64,000 nucleotides of DNA from Candidatus Rifleibacterium amylolyticum. Lineage in GTDB: Bacteria; Muiribacteriota; Ozemobacteria; Ozemobacterales; Ozemobacteraceae. Numbering within the stretch: the first letter of the stretch is position 1; every line of letters starts with the position of its first letter. Position numbers and translations under genes: made by a program. Location of the stretch: positions 1 through 64,000 of the forward strand of contig JAACJG010000010.1 of assembly GCA_009917695.1 (NCBI GenBank), given 5' to 3'. The notes beneath the pieces are model-generated. The model saw only the letters and a program-made list of their open reading frames with translations. It had not been told where the DNA came from and ran no database searches. Positions 54,041 through 62,516 of this stretch are shown here, piece by piece.

Positions 54041-54581
54041 TCTTCAACCTCACCAGAAATACGCTCCCGCCGGAGTCTGCCATTTCCAGGCCAAATCCGG
54101 AATCACGATCTTTGCCGCTGCCGAATTTAAGTTTTATCATGACCGAAGCCGGGCTCATCACCGTGAACTCAACCATCTCAACGTCGCGCAGATTTATCGG
54201 CCGGATGCCTGGTTTGGCCATATCAATCTCGGGCGTGCCGTTCTCCCTGAACGAACGCAGAAAGCCATTATGCAGCCGGACTTTGATCCATTCATTGTCG
54301 GTATCTCGAAAAACCAGTTCCTCTGAAGTTTTGACCGGATCCGGGTTGATTATTTCAGCGCCGCGGGCGATCCGGTTCGCCAGCAGGGCATCTGCCAGTC
54401 TGAGGCTCTGGTGTAGTGAGACTTCCTGGGTGAGTCCAGGCAGTCTCCGCGAAAACACAGAATAAACCTGAATTACTCCGGCCAGCACTATTGAAAAAAT
54501 GCCCAGAGCGATAAGAACTTCAACAATAGTGAAGCCCTGGTAAGGTGCCGGTGTGCGCTTCAGCAGAGATTTCAGAAACAT
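54018..54581 (-). CDS. Prepilin, PilW/GspJ-like
   Basis: A 187-residue protein with prepilin motif YQGFTIVEVLIALGIFSIVLAGVIQVY and a head domain. The spacing and the following SLRLADALLANRIARGAEII are typical of PilW/GspJ pseudopilins. It is the first gene of the operon prepilin - PilX-like - large prepilin - FecR - CHASE2 cyclase. The gap upstream (54582-54674) should hold the operon promoter, but no clear -35/-10 was recognised. Confidence 0.85.
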   Translation of the reverse strand: MFLKSLLKRTPAPYQGFTIVEVLIALGIFSIVLAGVIQVYSVFSRRLPGLTQEVSLHQSLRLADALLANRIARGAEIINPDPVKTSEELVFRDTDNEWIKVRLHNGFLRSFRENGTPEIDMAKPGIRPINLRDVEMVEFTVMSPASVMIKLKFGSGKDRDSGFGLEMADSGGSVFLVRLKNARAVRY

Positions 54582-54674
54582 ACTCCCATAGCAGAACCAT
54601 CAGTGATTCTATCAGTGTACTGCGATTCCTTTGCTATGGCCAGTTGTATTGTTATCTTACGATCGATTGCAGGC

Positions 54675-54891
54675 TAGAACTTTGTCAACATTGAACGTGT
54701 GGTTTCCGTCATTGCGAGCGAAGCGAAGCAATCCCATTGTCATCAGAGGGATTAGCTCAGAGCTGGCTTTTTGGCCATGGATGGCCTTATACATTTGCGC
54801 CACAGGAATGGCGCGCAAATGTGATGCCTGCGGCATACCGCTTCGTCGCTACGCTCCTCGCAATGACTATTTCAACTTTGACAGACCACTA
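54675..54891. repeat. MITE-like element, copy 4 (long form)
   Basis: Both flanks read CTAGAACT, and the right CTAG is the stop codon of the gene at 54889. The left end TTTGTCAACATTGAACG pairs with the right end TTCAACTTTGACAGACCAC. The interior is longer than in other copies: between the ATTGCGAGCG...GAAGCAATCCC arm and the CTTCGTCGCTACGCTCCTCGCAATGAC arm lies about 90 bases with a second dyad (ATTTGCGCCACAGG / TGGCGCGCAAAT). Confidence 0.8.
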
Positions 54892-56241
54892 GAACTCTGT
54901 GCCCTTCATGAATTCGTTTTTGATGAAGTTGTAGCGTTCGGGATTAACCTGCTTGAGCCAGTCTTTGGCGCCAAAGTAACCGACTACCGCCTGTTGCATG
55001 TCGATATAGGCATCGTAACTGCTCTGGTTTTTGTCAAAGGTGTCTTTCCATTTCTGGGTGACTTCGGGGTGGTAATAGAGGAAGCGCAGCGCCATTTCGC
55101 GCATGAGAATCTCTTTGAAGCGCTTGCCGCGCGCGGCATCGTCGAGCTCGACGAATGACGGCATGAACCATGAGTTCTGAGTAACGAAAACGAAACCCTC
55201 GGCCGAAAATGCGGTTTCGGTATCGGTAGTCGGCATGTAGGCGATAGCCTGGGTGCAGGTTGAGAAAAACTTGGGCAGTACTTCGAAAAGCTCGGCGATT
55301 GCGCTTTTGAGAAGATCTGGCGCTGTTTTCCACTCTGCCGGCAGGCTGGCGGCGGCAGTGCCCACATCTACCTCGGTGACGATCGGCATGTAGTCACCGG
55401 CTGGTATTTCAGGGGCGCCACTGGCCGTAGGAACTTCGACATTGTTACCCGGATCGTTGCCGGGGTCGGTGGTACCAGACGCAGTGTCGTCGACCGGCTT
55501 GTAATCCCAGCCAGAGATGGTTGCGCCACCCATGATGTTGTTTTTTACGAAGTCGTAACGAGCTTTGGACTTACTTTGCAGACTGGATGGAGCGGCACAG
55601 TATTCGCCGATGGCAAAGGCAAGATCGATCATCAACGGGGTTTTGCCTGGCAATACAACCATGTTGGCTTCGGCGCCGGGCCCGTAGACTCTGGTCGGGT
55701 AATCACCATAGGTGATCGTCTGCCCGTAAGCCTTGAAAATATCGGGGTTCTCTTGAATGAAGCTGTAGGCCATGCCTCTGGCCAGGATATATTTGAAACG
55801 CGCAACCTTTTCGGCGCTCGAAGGCATACGGTTATAGGTAGCCTTGAACTTGTTCGTATAAACTGACGACGGAAACATTGAACCGTGGCTCATCTGAACT
55901 ATGCCATACTGATCGTTGAAGCCGTTGTATTTAACCTCGAAATCGAGGTTGCTGGGCTCGAGATAGATCATTCTGGTAGCTTTGCGGAAGCTGGCGGGAA
56001 GCGCTGTCAGCACAGCCTTTACTGCATTGAGCCAGTCTTCTGACCAGCGATGAACATCAGGGTCATCGGCGATTTCGATCTCGAACTGATCGCGAATGCT
56101 GTTTTTGAGGGTTTCTATCGGATCAGTGTCGCTGGCGTTGTCGTAGACCTGGTAAACCGCGTCGAGATAGCTTTCTGACTGGCTCCAGGCGGGAACTGAA
56201 AGAGCCACAAGAACCGCTAATAGCAATGCAAGTCTGTTCAT
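54889..56241 (-). CDS. Secreted protein with two degenerate copies of a metalloprotease-like domain
   Basis: A 450-residue protein with signal peptide (LALLLAVLVALSVPAWS). Two repeats (about 40-245 and 285-450) each match the C-terminal domain of the neighbour at 56255: LPASFRKATRMIY and LPKFFSTCTQAIAY against LPSFFRKCTDTVY, and ARYDFVKNNIM and ERYNFIKNEFM against ERYNFIKKYIM. The zinc motif HEMTHCFQ of the neighbour is RGMAYSFI (about 156) and REMALRFL (about 379) here, and the Glu ligand is lost, so both copies are catalytically dead by inspection. A spacer rich in Asp, Gly and Pro joins them. It is 13 bases downstream of the protease gene in one operon and could be an inhibitor, chaperone or binding decoy. 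Confidence 0.8.
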   Translation of the reverse strand: MNRLALLLAVLVALSVPAWSQSESYLDAVYQVYDNASDTDPIETLKNSIRDQFEIEIADDPDVHRWSEDWLNAVKAVLTALPASFRKATRMIYLEPSNLDFEVKYNGFNDQYGIVQMSHGSMFPSSVYTNKFKATYNRMPSSAEKVARFKYILARGMAYSFIQENPDIFKAYGQTITYGDYPTRVYGPGAEANMVVLPGKTPLMIDLAFAIGEYCAAPSSLQSKSKARYDFVKNNIMGGATISGWDYKPVDDTASGTTDPGNDPGNNVEVPTASGAPEIPAGDYMPIVTEVDVGTAAASLPAEWKTAPDLLKSAIAELFEVLPKFFSTCTQAIAYMPTTDTETAFSAEGFVFVTQNSWFMPSFVELDDAARGKRFKEILMREMALRFLYYHPEVTQKWKDTFDKNQSSYDAYIDMQQAVVGYFGAKDWLKQVNPERYNFIKNEFMKGTEF

Positions 56242-56254
56242 CGGCTTGTTCCTT

Positions 56255-57478
56255 TCAGTTCAGGTATTCTTTGCCATCCATGATGTACTTTTTGATGAAG
56301 TTGTAGCGCTCGAGATCCATGGTAGCACCACTTCTCGAAACGAAGACGCCGTTTCTGATCGAGCCGCCGGTCCAGTAGGTGGCTACTGACTCAGACATGT
56401 CTTCGACTGGCTGGGTGCGACCATAACCGGTTGGACACTGACCGACCAGGCGTCCGCCCGGCCAGAACTTCTGGCTCCAGGTCTGCATTACCTGCGGATA
56501 GGTGTTCTGGAAACAGTGTGTCATTTCATGAACGAGAGTGCGTTTGAAATTATGCTTGAGATAAGCCATCTGTTCTTCGGTGGTCGGAGCGCGGCCATAG
56601 GCGGCAACCAACGAATTATAGGCACCCTGCGTCATCTGGGCGCTGAGGTCGAGCATGTGAACCTTGTGCTGCGGCACTATTACGTAGGCAGCTGCGCTGG
56701 GCGGTATTCTCGGGTCGTATGGCGGTCCGTCACGATAAACGGTGTCAGTGCATTTGCGGAAGAACGATGGCAATGAAGCCAGGGCCTCGTCGGCGGCACG
56801 CAGCTGGTTTTCGCTCCAGGTCTGATTCTGACCGTCGGCAGCATTGATGCCGTATTTGTCTTTAATGGCCGCGCGAACCGCTTCTTTGCCGGTGGCGGTG
56901 CCTGTTCCGGTGGAGGTTGCTGTTGCCGTCGAGGTTCCGGTAGAGGTTGCCGTACTGGTCGCTGTTCGTGTGCCAGTAGAAGTTGCGGTAGAAGTCGAAG
57001 TACCGGTTGAGGTTCTAGTTGCGGTAGCGGTGGAAGTCGAGGTCGAAGTGCTGGTCGCAGTTCTGGTGCCGGTTGAAGTGGCCGTTGAGGTGGAGGTTGA
57101 AGTTGCAGTAGAAGTGCCAGTAACCGGGGGTTTGGGTTTCGGCACGATTCTTTCGCATGGAATCACCACCACGACAACCCTGGCGCCGCACATTTTGCCG
57201 CCAAGAATTCGCATGATCTGGTTGATAACGTTCTGCAGGCGTTCGAGCGCTTTCTGTTGCGCCGGATCGCCGGTCGGATCGGGAACATCGACGACTTTCG
57301 GAGGAGTGTTGGTGTCGTCGTCAGTGACGTAACGAGCATCAGGTTCGTCAGCAACAGCTGAGGTGCCTTGATCATCGGCACTGTAGATACTGTCGAGATA
57401 ACTGCCACTTTGCCCATAAACCGGTGCAAATGCCGTAAAAATCAGTATGCTGACCAGAACCAGCCATTTCTGTATCAT
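56255..57478 (-). CDS. Secreted HExxH zinc metalloprotease candidate with Ser/Thr-rich linker
   Basis: A 407-residue protein: signal peptide (1-22), acidic region, helix, Pro/Lys boundary at about 113-118, an almost pure Ser/Thr/Ala/Gly linker at about 120-197, and a C-terminal domain (198-407). The domain has VHEMTHCFQ (H317, E318, H321) and, about 40 residues later, EDMSESVATYW, giving E359 or E363 as third zinc ligand. This is the gluzincin-type layout, reminiscent of the anthrax-lethal-factor-like (M34/ATLF) group, but family assignment is tentative. The linker is encoded by imperfect GTAGCGGTGGAAGTCGAGG-like DNA repeats. An identical SGSYLDSIY-type mature N-terminus is shared with the next gene. 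Confidence 0.8.
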   Translation of the reverse strand: MIQKWLVLVSILIFTAFAPVYGQSGSYLDSIYSADDQGTSAVADEPDARYVTDDDTNTPPKVVDVPDPTGDPAQQKALERLQNVINQIMRILGGKMCGARVVVVVIPCERIVPKPKPPVTGTSTATSTSTSTATSTGTRTATSTSTSTSTATATRTSTGTSTSTATSTGTRTATSTATSTGTSTATATSTGTGTATGKEAVRAAIKDKYGINAADGQNQTWSENQLRAADEALASLPSFFRKCTDTVYRDGPPYDPRIPPSAAAYVIVPQHKVHMLDLSAQMTQGAYNSLVAAYGRAPTTEEQMAYLKHNFKRTLVHEMTHCFQNTYPQVMQTWSQKFWPGGRLVGQCPTGYGRTQPVEDMSESVATYWTGGSIRNGVFVSRSGATMDLERYNFIKKYIMDGKEYLN

Positions 57479-57557
57479 ATAAATACCTCCCCCTGTACAT
57501 TCACCTGTATAATTATACGCAATTTTTCTTCAATCTGTTGCAAAAAAATGATGAGGG

Positions 57558-58139
57558 TCAGGGCGAGTTGAGCTGGCGGTTGAGGCGAGCCGGAAAAATA
57601 GAGGTTTTCAGGGTAAAGGGCTTTTCGTCGCCGCTTCGCATTTTTAGCTGAATGTCGAGGCCGATGCTGAGTCTGACGGTGCCGGAACCAGTGCTTTCCG
57701 GTTCGAGAAAACGTTCTAGCTCGGTCTGCCAGGTGAGCGAAGCAACGCGGTCTTTGATCAGTTCCCGCTCTTTTTCGCTGCCTTCGCGGCGGAAGATGCT
57801 GCCGCCATTTTCTGCTGCCAGATAGCGGTAGACTACCGGCATTGTTCTAGCTTCGCGACTGCTGTAAACTATGAAACTCAACTGGTCGGGAGTAGCGCTG
57901 AGCTGTGCTGGAGCGCCTCCACTTGAATCAGGTGCGATCACTGCATTATTGAGGTCGGTGCGCAGACGCGCAATAAATAACGCGCCGTCCTGCAGCAGTA
58001 CAGCTGTTCCTTCACTTCGGCTGTAGCCACGGCGGAAGTTGGTGAACAGCAGAATCGCTGTGCCCAGAAATACCGATACTATGCCGCAGACGACAAGAAT
58101 TTCGACAAGGGTAAAAGCCTGGGTTTTACAGGGTTTCAT
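57558..58139 (-). CDS. Prepilin, PilW/GspJ-like
   Basis: A 193-residue protein with prepilin motif TQAFTLVEILVVCGIVSVFLGTAILLF and then FRRGYSRSEGTAVLLQDGALFIARLRTDLNNAVI, typical of GspJ/PilW minor pseudopilins. It is last in a three-gene operon and overlaps the upstream gene by 14 bases. Confidence 0.85.
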   Translation of the reverse strand: MKPCKTQAFTLVEILVVCGIVSVFLGTAILLFTNFRRGYSRSEGTAVLLQDGALFIARLRTDLNNAVIAPDSSGGAPAQLSATPDQLSFIVYSSREARTMPVVYRYLAAENGGSIFRREGSEKERELIKDRVASLTWQTELERFLEPESTGSGTVRLSIGLDIQLKMRSGDEKPFTLKTSIFPARLNRQLNSP

Positions 58140-58572
58140 TGGCCACCAGCGTTTTCATGAAAAATTCGCGGATACGATCTGAACCGGGTGCCGCGGCAAA
58201 CTTTATGGTAACTGTAATCTTTTTAAAGAGAACCCTGCCGTCGCGCTTTATGTCTTCGATCTTCATCGTGCGCCACAGATCGTCGGCAGTTGTGATCTTG
58301 TACAAGACGGGGCCGTTGGCGAACTGCCCGCCATCGACGATCGCATTGCTGTCATATTCGCCGCTTGTGATTTTCCCGAAGGGTAGCGATACTATTTGTT
58401 CCATCAGTTCTATTGCAGCCGTGTGAGCTCTGAATTCGGCATCGGTCAGCTGAATGTTGCGGTTGCCGGTCGAAAATGTCATGAACACCGGCAGCATGAT
58501 CAGAGCCAGTATGCCGATCGAGAAGACGATTTCGAGCATCGATAAGCCGTGGCGTTGGTGATGTTTATTCAT
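58126..58572 (-). CDS. Prepilin, GspI/PilV-like
   Basis: A 148-residue protein with leader KHHQRHGLSMLEIVFSIGILALIMLPVFMTF, the cleavage site LSMLE after Gly, and a short head domain with AAIELMEQIVSLPFGKI. By size and by helix sequence it resembles GspI/PilV. It overlaps both neighbours by 8 and 14 bases. Confidence 0.82.
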   Translation of the reverse strand: MNKHHQRHGLSMLEIVFSIGILALIMLPVFMTFSTGNRNIQLTDAEFRAHTAAIELMEQIVSLPFGKITSGEYDSNAIVDGGQFANGPVLYKITTADDLWRTMKIEDIKRDGRVLFKKITVTIKFAAAPGSDRIREFFMKTLVANETL

Positions 58573-60670
58573 TCCAGAATGAGTCCCTGGGGTCGATGAA
58601 AACTTTGTAATAGCGGTTGTAACCTGAAGAGGTCGGATCCTGTCCCGGTCTGAACCTCACAATACCGCCCTGAAAGCGGTGATCGGCATAGATCGAGCCA
58701 AGGCAGAGTGAGCCGTAAATGTCGAATTTCGAGCCGTAACCAAGCTCTGCATTTGGAGCTACAATATTTACATGATTAGGCTGCGTCGAAGAGAAGCTGA
58801 CTGAGCCATTGCCGGCAAGAGCTACAGTTAGCGCCTCGTCAGGAGATGTACAGGTAATGCCACGTAGCACCAGGTTGCCCTGTTTGAGCAGAATGATACC
58901 GCCGCCTTTGACTACCATCGGTTGCGGTTTTCCGGCGGCTGGAATCTGCATGTCGAGCTGGCGCGAGTTTTTAATGCTGACTATGGCGTTGAGTTCCAGT
59001 TCACCGCGTTCGTTGAGAAAACGCTTCCAAAAATCGCTGATAGAATCGACTTCGATCTGCGTTCGGTTCTCTATCACCTGCAGCAGCCCCTGCGCGGTTG
59101 GCCGGCCTTTGAAAAACACATGGGCGTTACGGACAATTTCGACATTGAGTCCGGTATCCATGGCGAGAATGCCGGAGTCTGACGGAAAAACCCGGTTGGC
59201 TTTATTGCTGTAGACATCCTGCATGCTGTTATAAGACTCGGCATAGGGCAGTTCGCTGATTCGGCTCATCAGCTGCGCATAATCGGCGTAGCTGCGGCAG
59301 AGCATGCCGGACTGCAGCAGGGGGCCGCCGAACTGGCGTCCCATGATGTCCTGGATCATTATTGAATTGTGCCAGGCGCTTTCTGATATCGAAGGCAGCA
59401 GATAAAGCGGCGGTGGGTTTACAGCGGCAAACAGGGCCTCGACATCAGGCTCGTCTGTTTTTACTTCAAGACTGGCATAGCGGGGAAATGCGATGTGAAC
59501 GTTGCCGAATACGCGGGTGCGTGACTGATAGCCTTTGCGGGCATCTCCAAACAGGTGCAGAATCGATGATTTTGATGTGTATGCGTTTTTTTCGCCGCTT
59601 GACAGGATGTTGCCTTCATACATGGCGTCGCTTTCCTTGCGGTTGCTGCGGTCGTGAAAGCCGTCGAGCACGAAACTGTGTCCGAATTTGTAACTGACCT
59701 GACGCACCGACGAAGAACTTTTATCCCACGGGATCAGCAGAGATGACGAAAAAGCCTCAGGCAAAGCCGCCTGCGGCGTAGAAAATTTGACCGGCGAAAA
59801 AATGTTGGGGTTGCTGACGTCGTAAAAATGAAAGATTTCGCCAAGATCGCCGGCGCCGGAACAGAGATTGAGACGGCTGCGGCGTCCGCCCATCCAGATC
59901 CAGCCGCGGCGCTGCCAGACCTCTGCTTCGACTTCCTCGCGCAGAATATCACTCATGTTGCCGGCTTCAAAAGGCGCGTCGGGCGTGGCATGATTGTAGA
60001 CGATCAGCGGCTTCGGGCCATCGGTTATCATGCCGCGGTAATCATTGCGGATAAGATTGAAACCGCCTTCGCCAGCGCGCGCGGCATCATTGACGAACAG
60101 GCTGAATTTGCTCAACCAGGCTGGAACTGTGCTTCCCACCCTTATTCGGCGTTTGATCAGAATTATCCGGCTGGTTCCCTTGAAGGTGCCGGTAGACTCG
60201 ATGACGAGATAGCCATCTTTGGCAATCGGGTCAGCCCAGCTGCTCGGGGCGGTTTCGCAGATCTTCAGATCCCTGAGCCAGACATCGACTTTGATCGAGG
60301 CGTCTTTGTCCATCTCGCGCGCAAATGCTTCGAGATCGGTGTTCCAGCTGGCATCGAGCATGTCATTGATGCAGACATCTTCGAGATCGCCGGGTTTGAG
60401 CAGGATTTCGTTGAGCTGCTGGTTACCGGAAGTGCCCGACATAATTTTGGCGACCGCCTCGCGCACTGAGCCTATACTGCTGTTGATGCCCGCTTCGGCA
60501 AGAAAATGGGCGATTTCGCCATTGACGATGCTCTGGATTCCGGTGTGCTGGTGCCCGACAAATGAATAAAGCGACACCGCCAGTATCAGCATGACGGTGC
60601 CGATGATAACGGCAAACATTATGGCAAAGCCATTTCGTTGCGATAAATTTGACGGGACTGATGAGTGCAT
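58565..60670 (-). CDS. Large PilX-like pilus tip or assembly protein
   Basis: A 701-residue protein with the PilX-type start LSQRNGFAIMFAVIIGTVMLILAVSLYSFV, a helix ending FLAEAGINSSIGSVREAV and a very long exported domain with no recognised family. PilX-like proteins are normally below 250 residues, so most of this is an added head that may act like a tip adhesin. It leads the operon with two prepilins. The start is close to the divergent small secreted protein gene, so 60671-60773 must hold promoters for both directions. Confidence 0.78.
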   Translation of the reverse strand: MHSSVPSNLSQRNGFAIMFAVIIGTVMLILAVSLYSFVGHQHTGIQSIVNGEIAHFLAEAGINSSIGSVREAVAKIMSGTSGNQQLNEILLKPGDLEDVCINDMLDASWNTDLEAFAREMDKDASIKVDVWLRDLKICETAPSSWADPIAKDGYLVIESTGTFKGTSRIILIKRRIRVGSTVPAWLSKFSLFVNDAARAGEGGFNLIRNDYRGMITDGPKPLIVYNHATPDAPFEAGNMSDILREEVEAEVWQRRGWIWMGGRRSRLNLCSGAGDLGEIFHFYDVSNPNIFSPVKFSTPQAALPEAFSSSLLIPWDKSSSSVRQVSYKFGHSFVLDGFHDRSNRKESDAMYEGNILSSGEKNAYTSKSSILHLFGDARKGYQSRTRVFGNVHIAFPRYASLEVKTDEPDVEALFAAVNPPPLYLLPSISESAWHNSIMIQDIMGRQFGGPLLQSGMLCRSYADYAQLMSRISELPYAESYNSMQDVYSNKANRVFPSDSGILAMDTGLNVEIVRNAHVFFKGRPTAQGLLQVIENRTQIEVDSISDFWKRFLNERGELELNAIVSIKNSRQLDMQIPAAGKPQPMVVKGGGIILLKQGNLVLRGITCTSPDEALTVALAGNGSVSFSSTQPNHVNIVAPNAELGYGSKFDIYGSLCLGSIYADHRFQGGIVRFRPGQDPTSSGYNRYYKVFIDPRDSFWNE

Positions 60671-60773
60671 ACTTAAATAATCTCAACCTCGGGCATGATT
60701 GTCAACGCTTTTACCTATAACGAAAAACTGTTACAATATTCAGGTAAGCTGATGCCGGTCGATGGAGGAAAGT

Positions 60774-61250
60774 ATGAAAAGAACCGCTCTGACACTGTTA
60801 ATGGTGATGTTATGCCTGGGAGGATATGCAATGATCGAAACTTTGAGCCTCGAACAGCTGGCACATGGTGCCGATCTGATCGTGACCGGAAAGATCGCCG
60901 GCGTTCGCGCCGTGGAAAAGCAGGCTGATGGCGTAGATGTCGTGGCAAACCTTTTTGAAATAAAGGAGTGCCTCAAAGGCAGTATTGCCGCCGGTGAAAA
61001 AATTAAAATCAAGACCTGGCGCGGTATCGAAGACAGCGTCGAGTTTGGCGAAGGCAGAAGCTACCTGCTGTTTTTGCGCAGTGTTGATGGCAATTACGAA
61101 GTGTTCAACTCACCCCAGGGTTGCTGGCCTGTCGAAAGCGATGGCAGTTTCTCGGCAATGGGGCATGGCAAAACTATCGAGCAGGTTAAGAATGCAATAG
61201 AAAGTCGCCCGCTTAAGTTTCAGCCGGAGTTCAAGCCTCTCTCGCTGTAA
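60774..61250 (+). CDS. Small secreted protein, unknown
   Basis: A 158-residue protein with signal peptide (TALTLLMVMLCLGGYA) and a beta-rich domain containing ADLIVTGKIAGV and IKIKTWRGIE, then EFGEGRSYLLFL. The pattern of a small OB-like barrel is possible but not certain. ATG at 60774 was chosen over 60762 because GGAGG ends 5 bases before it. It is divergent from the prepilin operon and convergent with the flagellin gene, whose end lies 8 bases away without a visible terminator. Confidence 0.8.
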   Translation: MKRTALTLLMVMLCLGGYAMIETLSLEQLAHGADLIVTGKIAGVRAVEKQADGVDVVANLFEIKECLKGSIAAGEKIKIKTWRGIEDSVEFGEGRSYLLFLRSVDGNYEVFNSPQGCWPVESDGSFSAMGHGKTIEQVKNAIESRPLKFQPEFKPLSL

Positions 61251-61258
61251 AATTGCGC

Positions 61259-62044
61259 TCAGCCGTCGATGAGTTTGAGAACCGTCGCGCGGTTTTCGTC
61301 CTGCATTTTGAAAGCCTGAATGGCAGCTTTTGACTGTAACGCCTGCAGATTCATGTTGATCAGTTCAGCTGCGATATCGGCGTCTTCGATGCGCGACTTT
61401 GCTGCAGTGGCATTGATAACTTCGGTCTGCAGCTCAGCTATCTGCGAGCTTATGCCATTGATGGCGGCGCCTATAGTACCGCGTTGCGTCGAAACGCTGT
61501 TAATTGCCTGGCCTACCTGATTGATTGCCTGACCGGCATTGCCGGTGAGATCGAGTGAACTGATGCCAAGCGCTTCGGCGTTGGCGGCTGGCAGTGCCAT
61601 GGTTTCACCGCCCTGCAGTTCGATGCTGAAACTGCCGTCGAGCAGCTTCTTATCGTTATAGACAGTATTGTTGGCGGTCTGATTGACCTGTTGCGCCAGC
61701 TGATCGATTTCGAGCTGTATGTTGCCGCGATCTTCGCTGGTCAGAGTGCCGTTGGCAGCCTGAACCGCAAGTTCGTTCATACGCTGAAGGATGTCGCCTG
61801 TCGAAGACAAAGCGCCCTCAGCTGTCTGTAACAGAGAAATTTCGTCCTGGCGATTGTTTATGCCCATCAGCAGACCTCGTGTCTGCGATTCGAGGCTCAT
61901 TACCATTGCCAGTCCGGCCGGGTCGTCACTGGCGCTGTTGATTCTTTTACCAGAAGCCAGCCGGTTAAGGGTTTTGCCCTTTGCCTCTTCACTTTTGATC
62001 AGGTTGCTGTGCAGCCTGTCGGAACTTGTTGCCTTGATAACCAC
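61259..62044 (-). CDS. fliC: Flagellin
   Basis: A 261-residue flagellin consisting of the conserved D0/D1 N-terminal part (LNRLASGKRINSASDDPAGLAM, ISLLQTAEGALSSTGDILQRM) and C-terminal part (SRIEDADIAAELINMN, QSKAAIQAFKM), with only a short middle and no D2/D3 domains. It builds the flagellar filament. The start is GTG with a strong AAGGAGGT site 5-6 bases upstream. The usual final LL or LLR is replaced by LKLIDG. The 71-base leader contains TAAATCATATATATTTA, a dyad that may be regulatory; no clear sigma28 promoter was seen. Confidence 0.93.
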   Translation of the reverse strand: MVIKATSSDRLHSNLIKSEEAKGKTLNRLASGKRINSASDDPAGLAMVMSLESQTRGLLMGINNRQDEISLLQTAEGALSSTGDILQRMNELAVQAANGTLTSEDRGNIQLEIDQLAQQVNQTANNTVYNDKKLLDGSFSIELQGGETMALPAANAEALGISSLDLTGNAGQAINQVGQAINSVSTQRGTIGAAINGISSQIAELQTEVINATAAKSRIEDADIAAELINMNLQALQSKAAIQAFKMQDENRATVLKLIDG

Positions 62045-62115
62045 TTTAAGACCTCCTTGTCTTTTCGTGTACCTGTTCTAAATATATATGATTTACTGCT
62101 TTTCGTCCATGTTTG

Positions 62116-62463
62116 TCAGCGCATCGCTGCGACTGCTTCTGATTCGCTTTCGAAGGGGTTTCCCATTTGCAGCAGGCCAACCATCTTGAAGACGCCATAG
62201 GTAAGGTCGCTGAGACCGACAAAAGCGAGTTCTCCGCCCTTATCATCGACGATGATTTCGCTGAGCTCGATCAGTTGCGCGATGCCCTGAGAGTTGATCA
62301 CCGGCGATTCTTTGAGATTGAGAATAACTTTGTGACAGTCAGCCGGAAGATTTTTTTGAACGGCTTCAAAAACTGCGGCACCGCCGCCTTCGTCGAGATA
62401 GCCGTTTGAACGTACGATAAAAATATCGTTGTTGCTCTCTGTATTTACTGAAAAATTGCTCAT
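62116..62463 (-). CDS. STAS domain anti-sigma factor antagonist-like protein
   Basis: A 115-residue STAS protein (core IVRSNGYLDEGGGAAVFEAVQ, KVILNLKESPVINSQGIAQLIELSE). Ser in VINSQGIA is the position phosphorylated by anti-sigma kinases in SpoIIAA/RsbV. It probably takes part in a partner-switching circuit. It lies directly upstream of the flagellin gene on the same strand, so control of motility is an obvious guess. ATG at 62463 is favoured over an upstream in-frame start because the fold begins right there; neither has a strong ribosome-binding site. Confidence 0.82.
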   Translation of the reverse strand: MSNFSVNTESNNDIFIVRSNGYLDEGGGAAVFEAVQKNLPADCHKVILNLKESPVINSQGIAQLIELSEIIVDDKGGELAFVGLSDLTYGVFKMVGLLQMGNPFESESEAVAAMR

Positions 62464-62516
62464 AGGCAAAATATATAGCCTTTTCGTCGGCAAGTCAATT
62501 CAAAAGCGCCGGTTCG

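Noticed and set aside
56844-57332. 162-codon plus-strand frame rich in Val and Glu
   Set aside because: Mirror image of the Ser/Thr linker of the metalloprotease candidate on the minus strand; the Val-Glu repeats come from the same DNA repeat.
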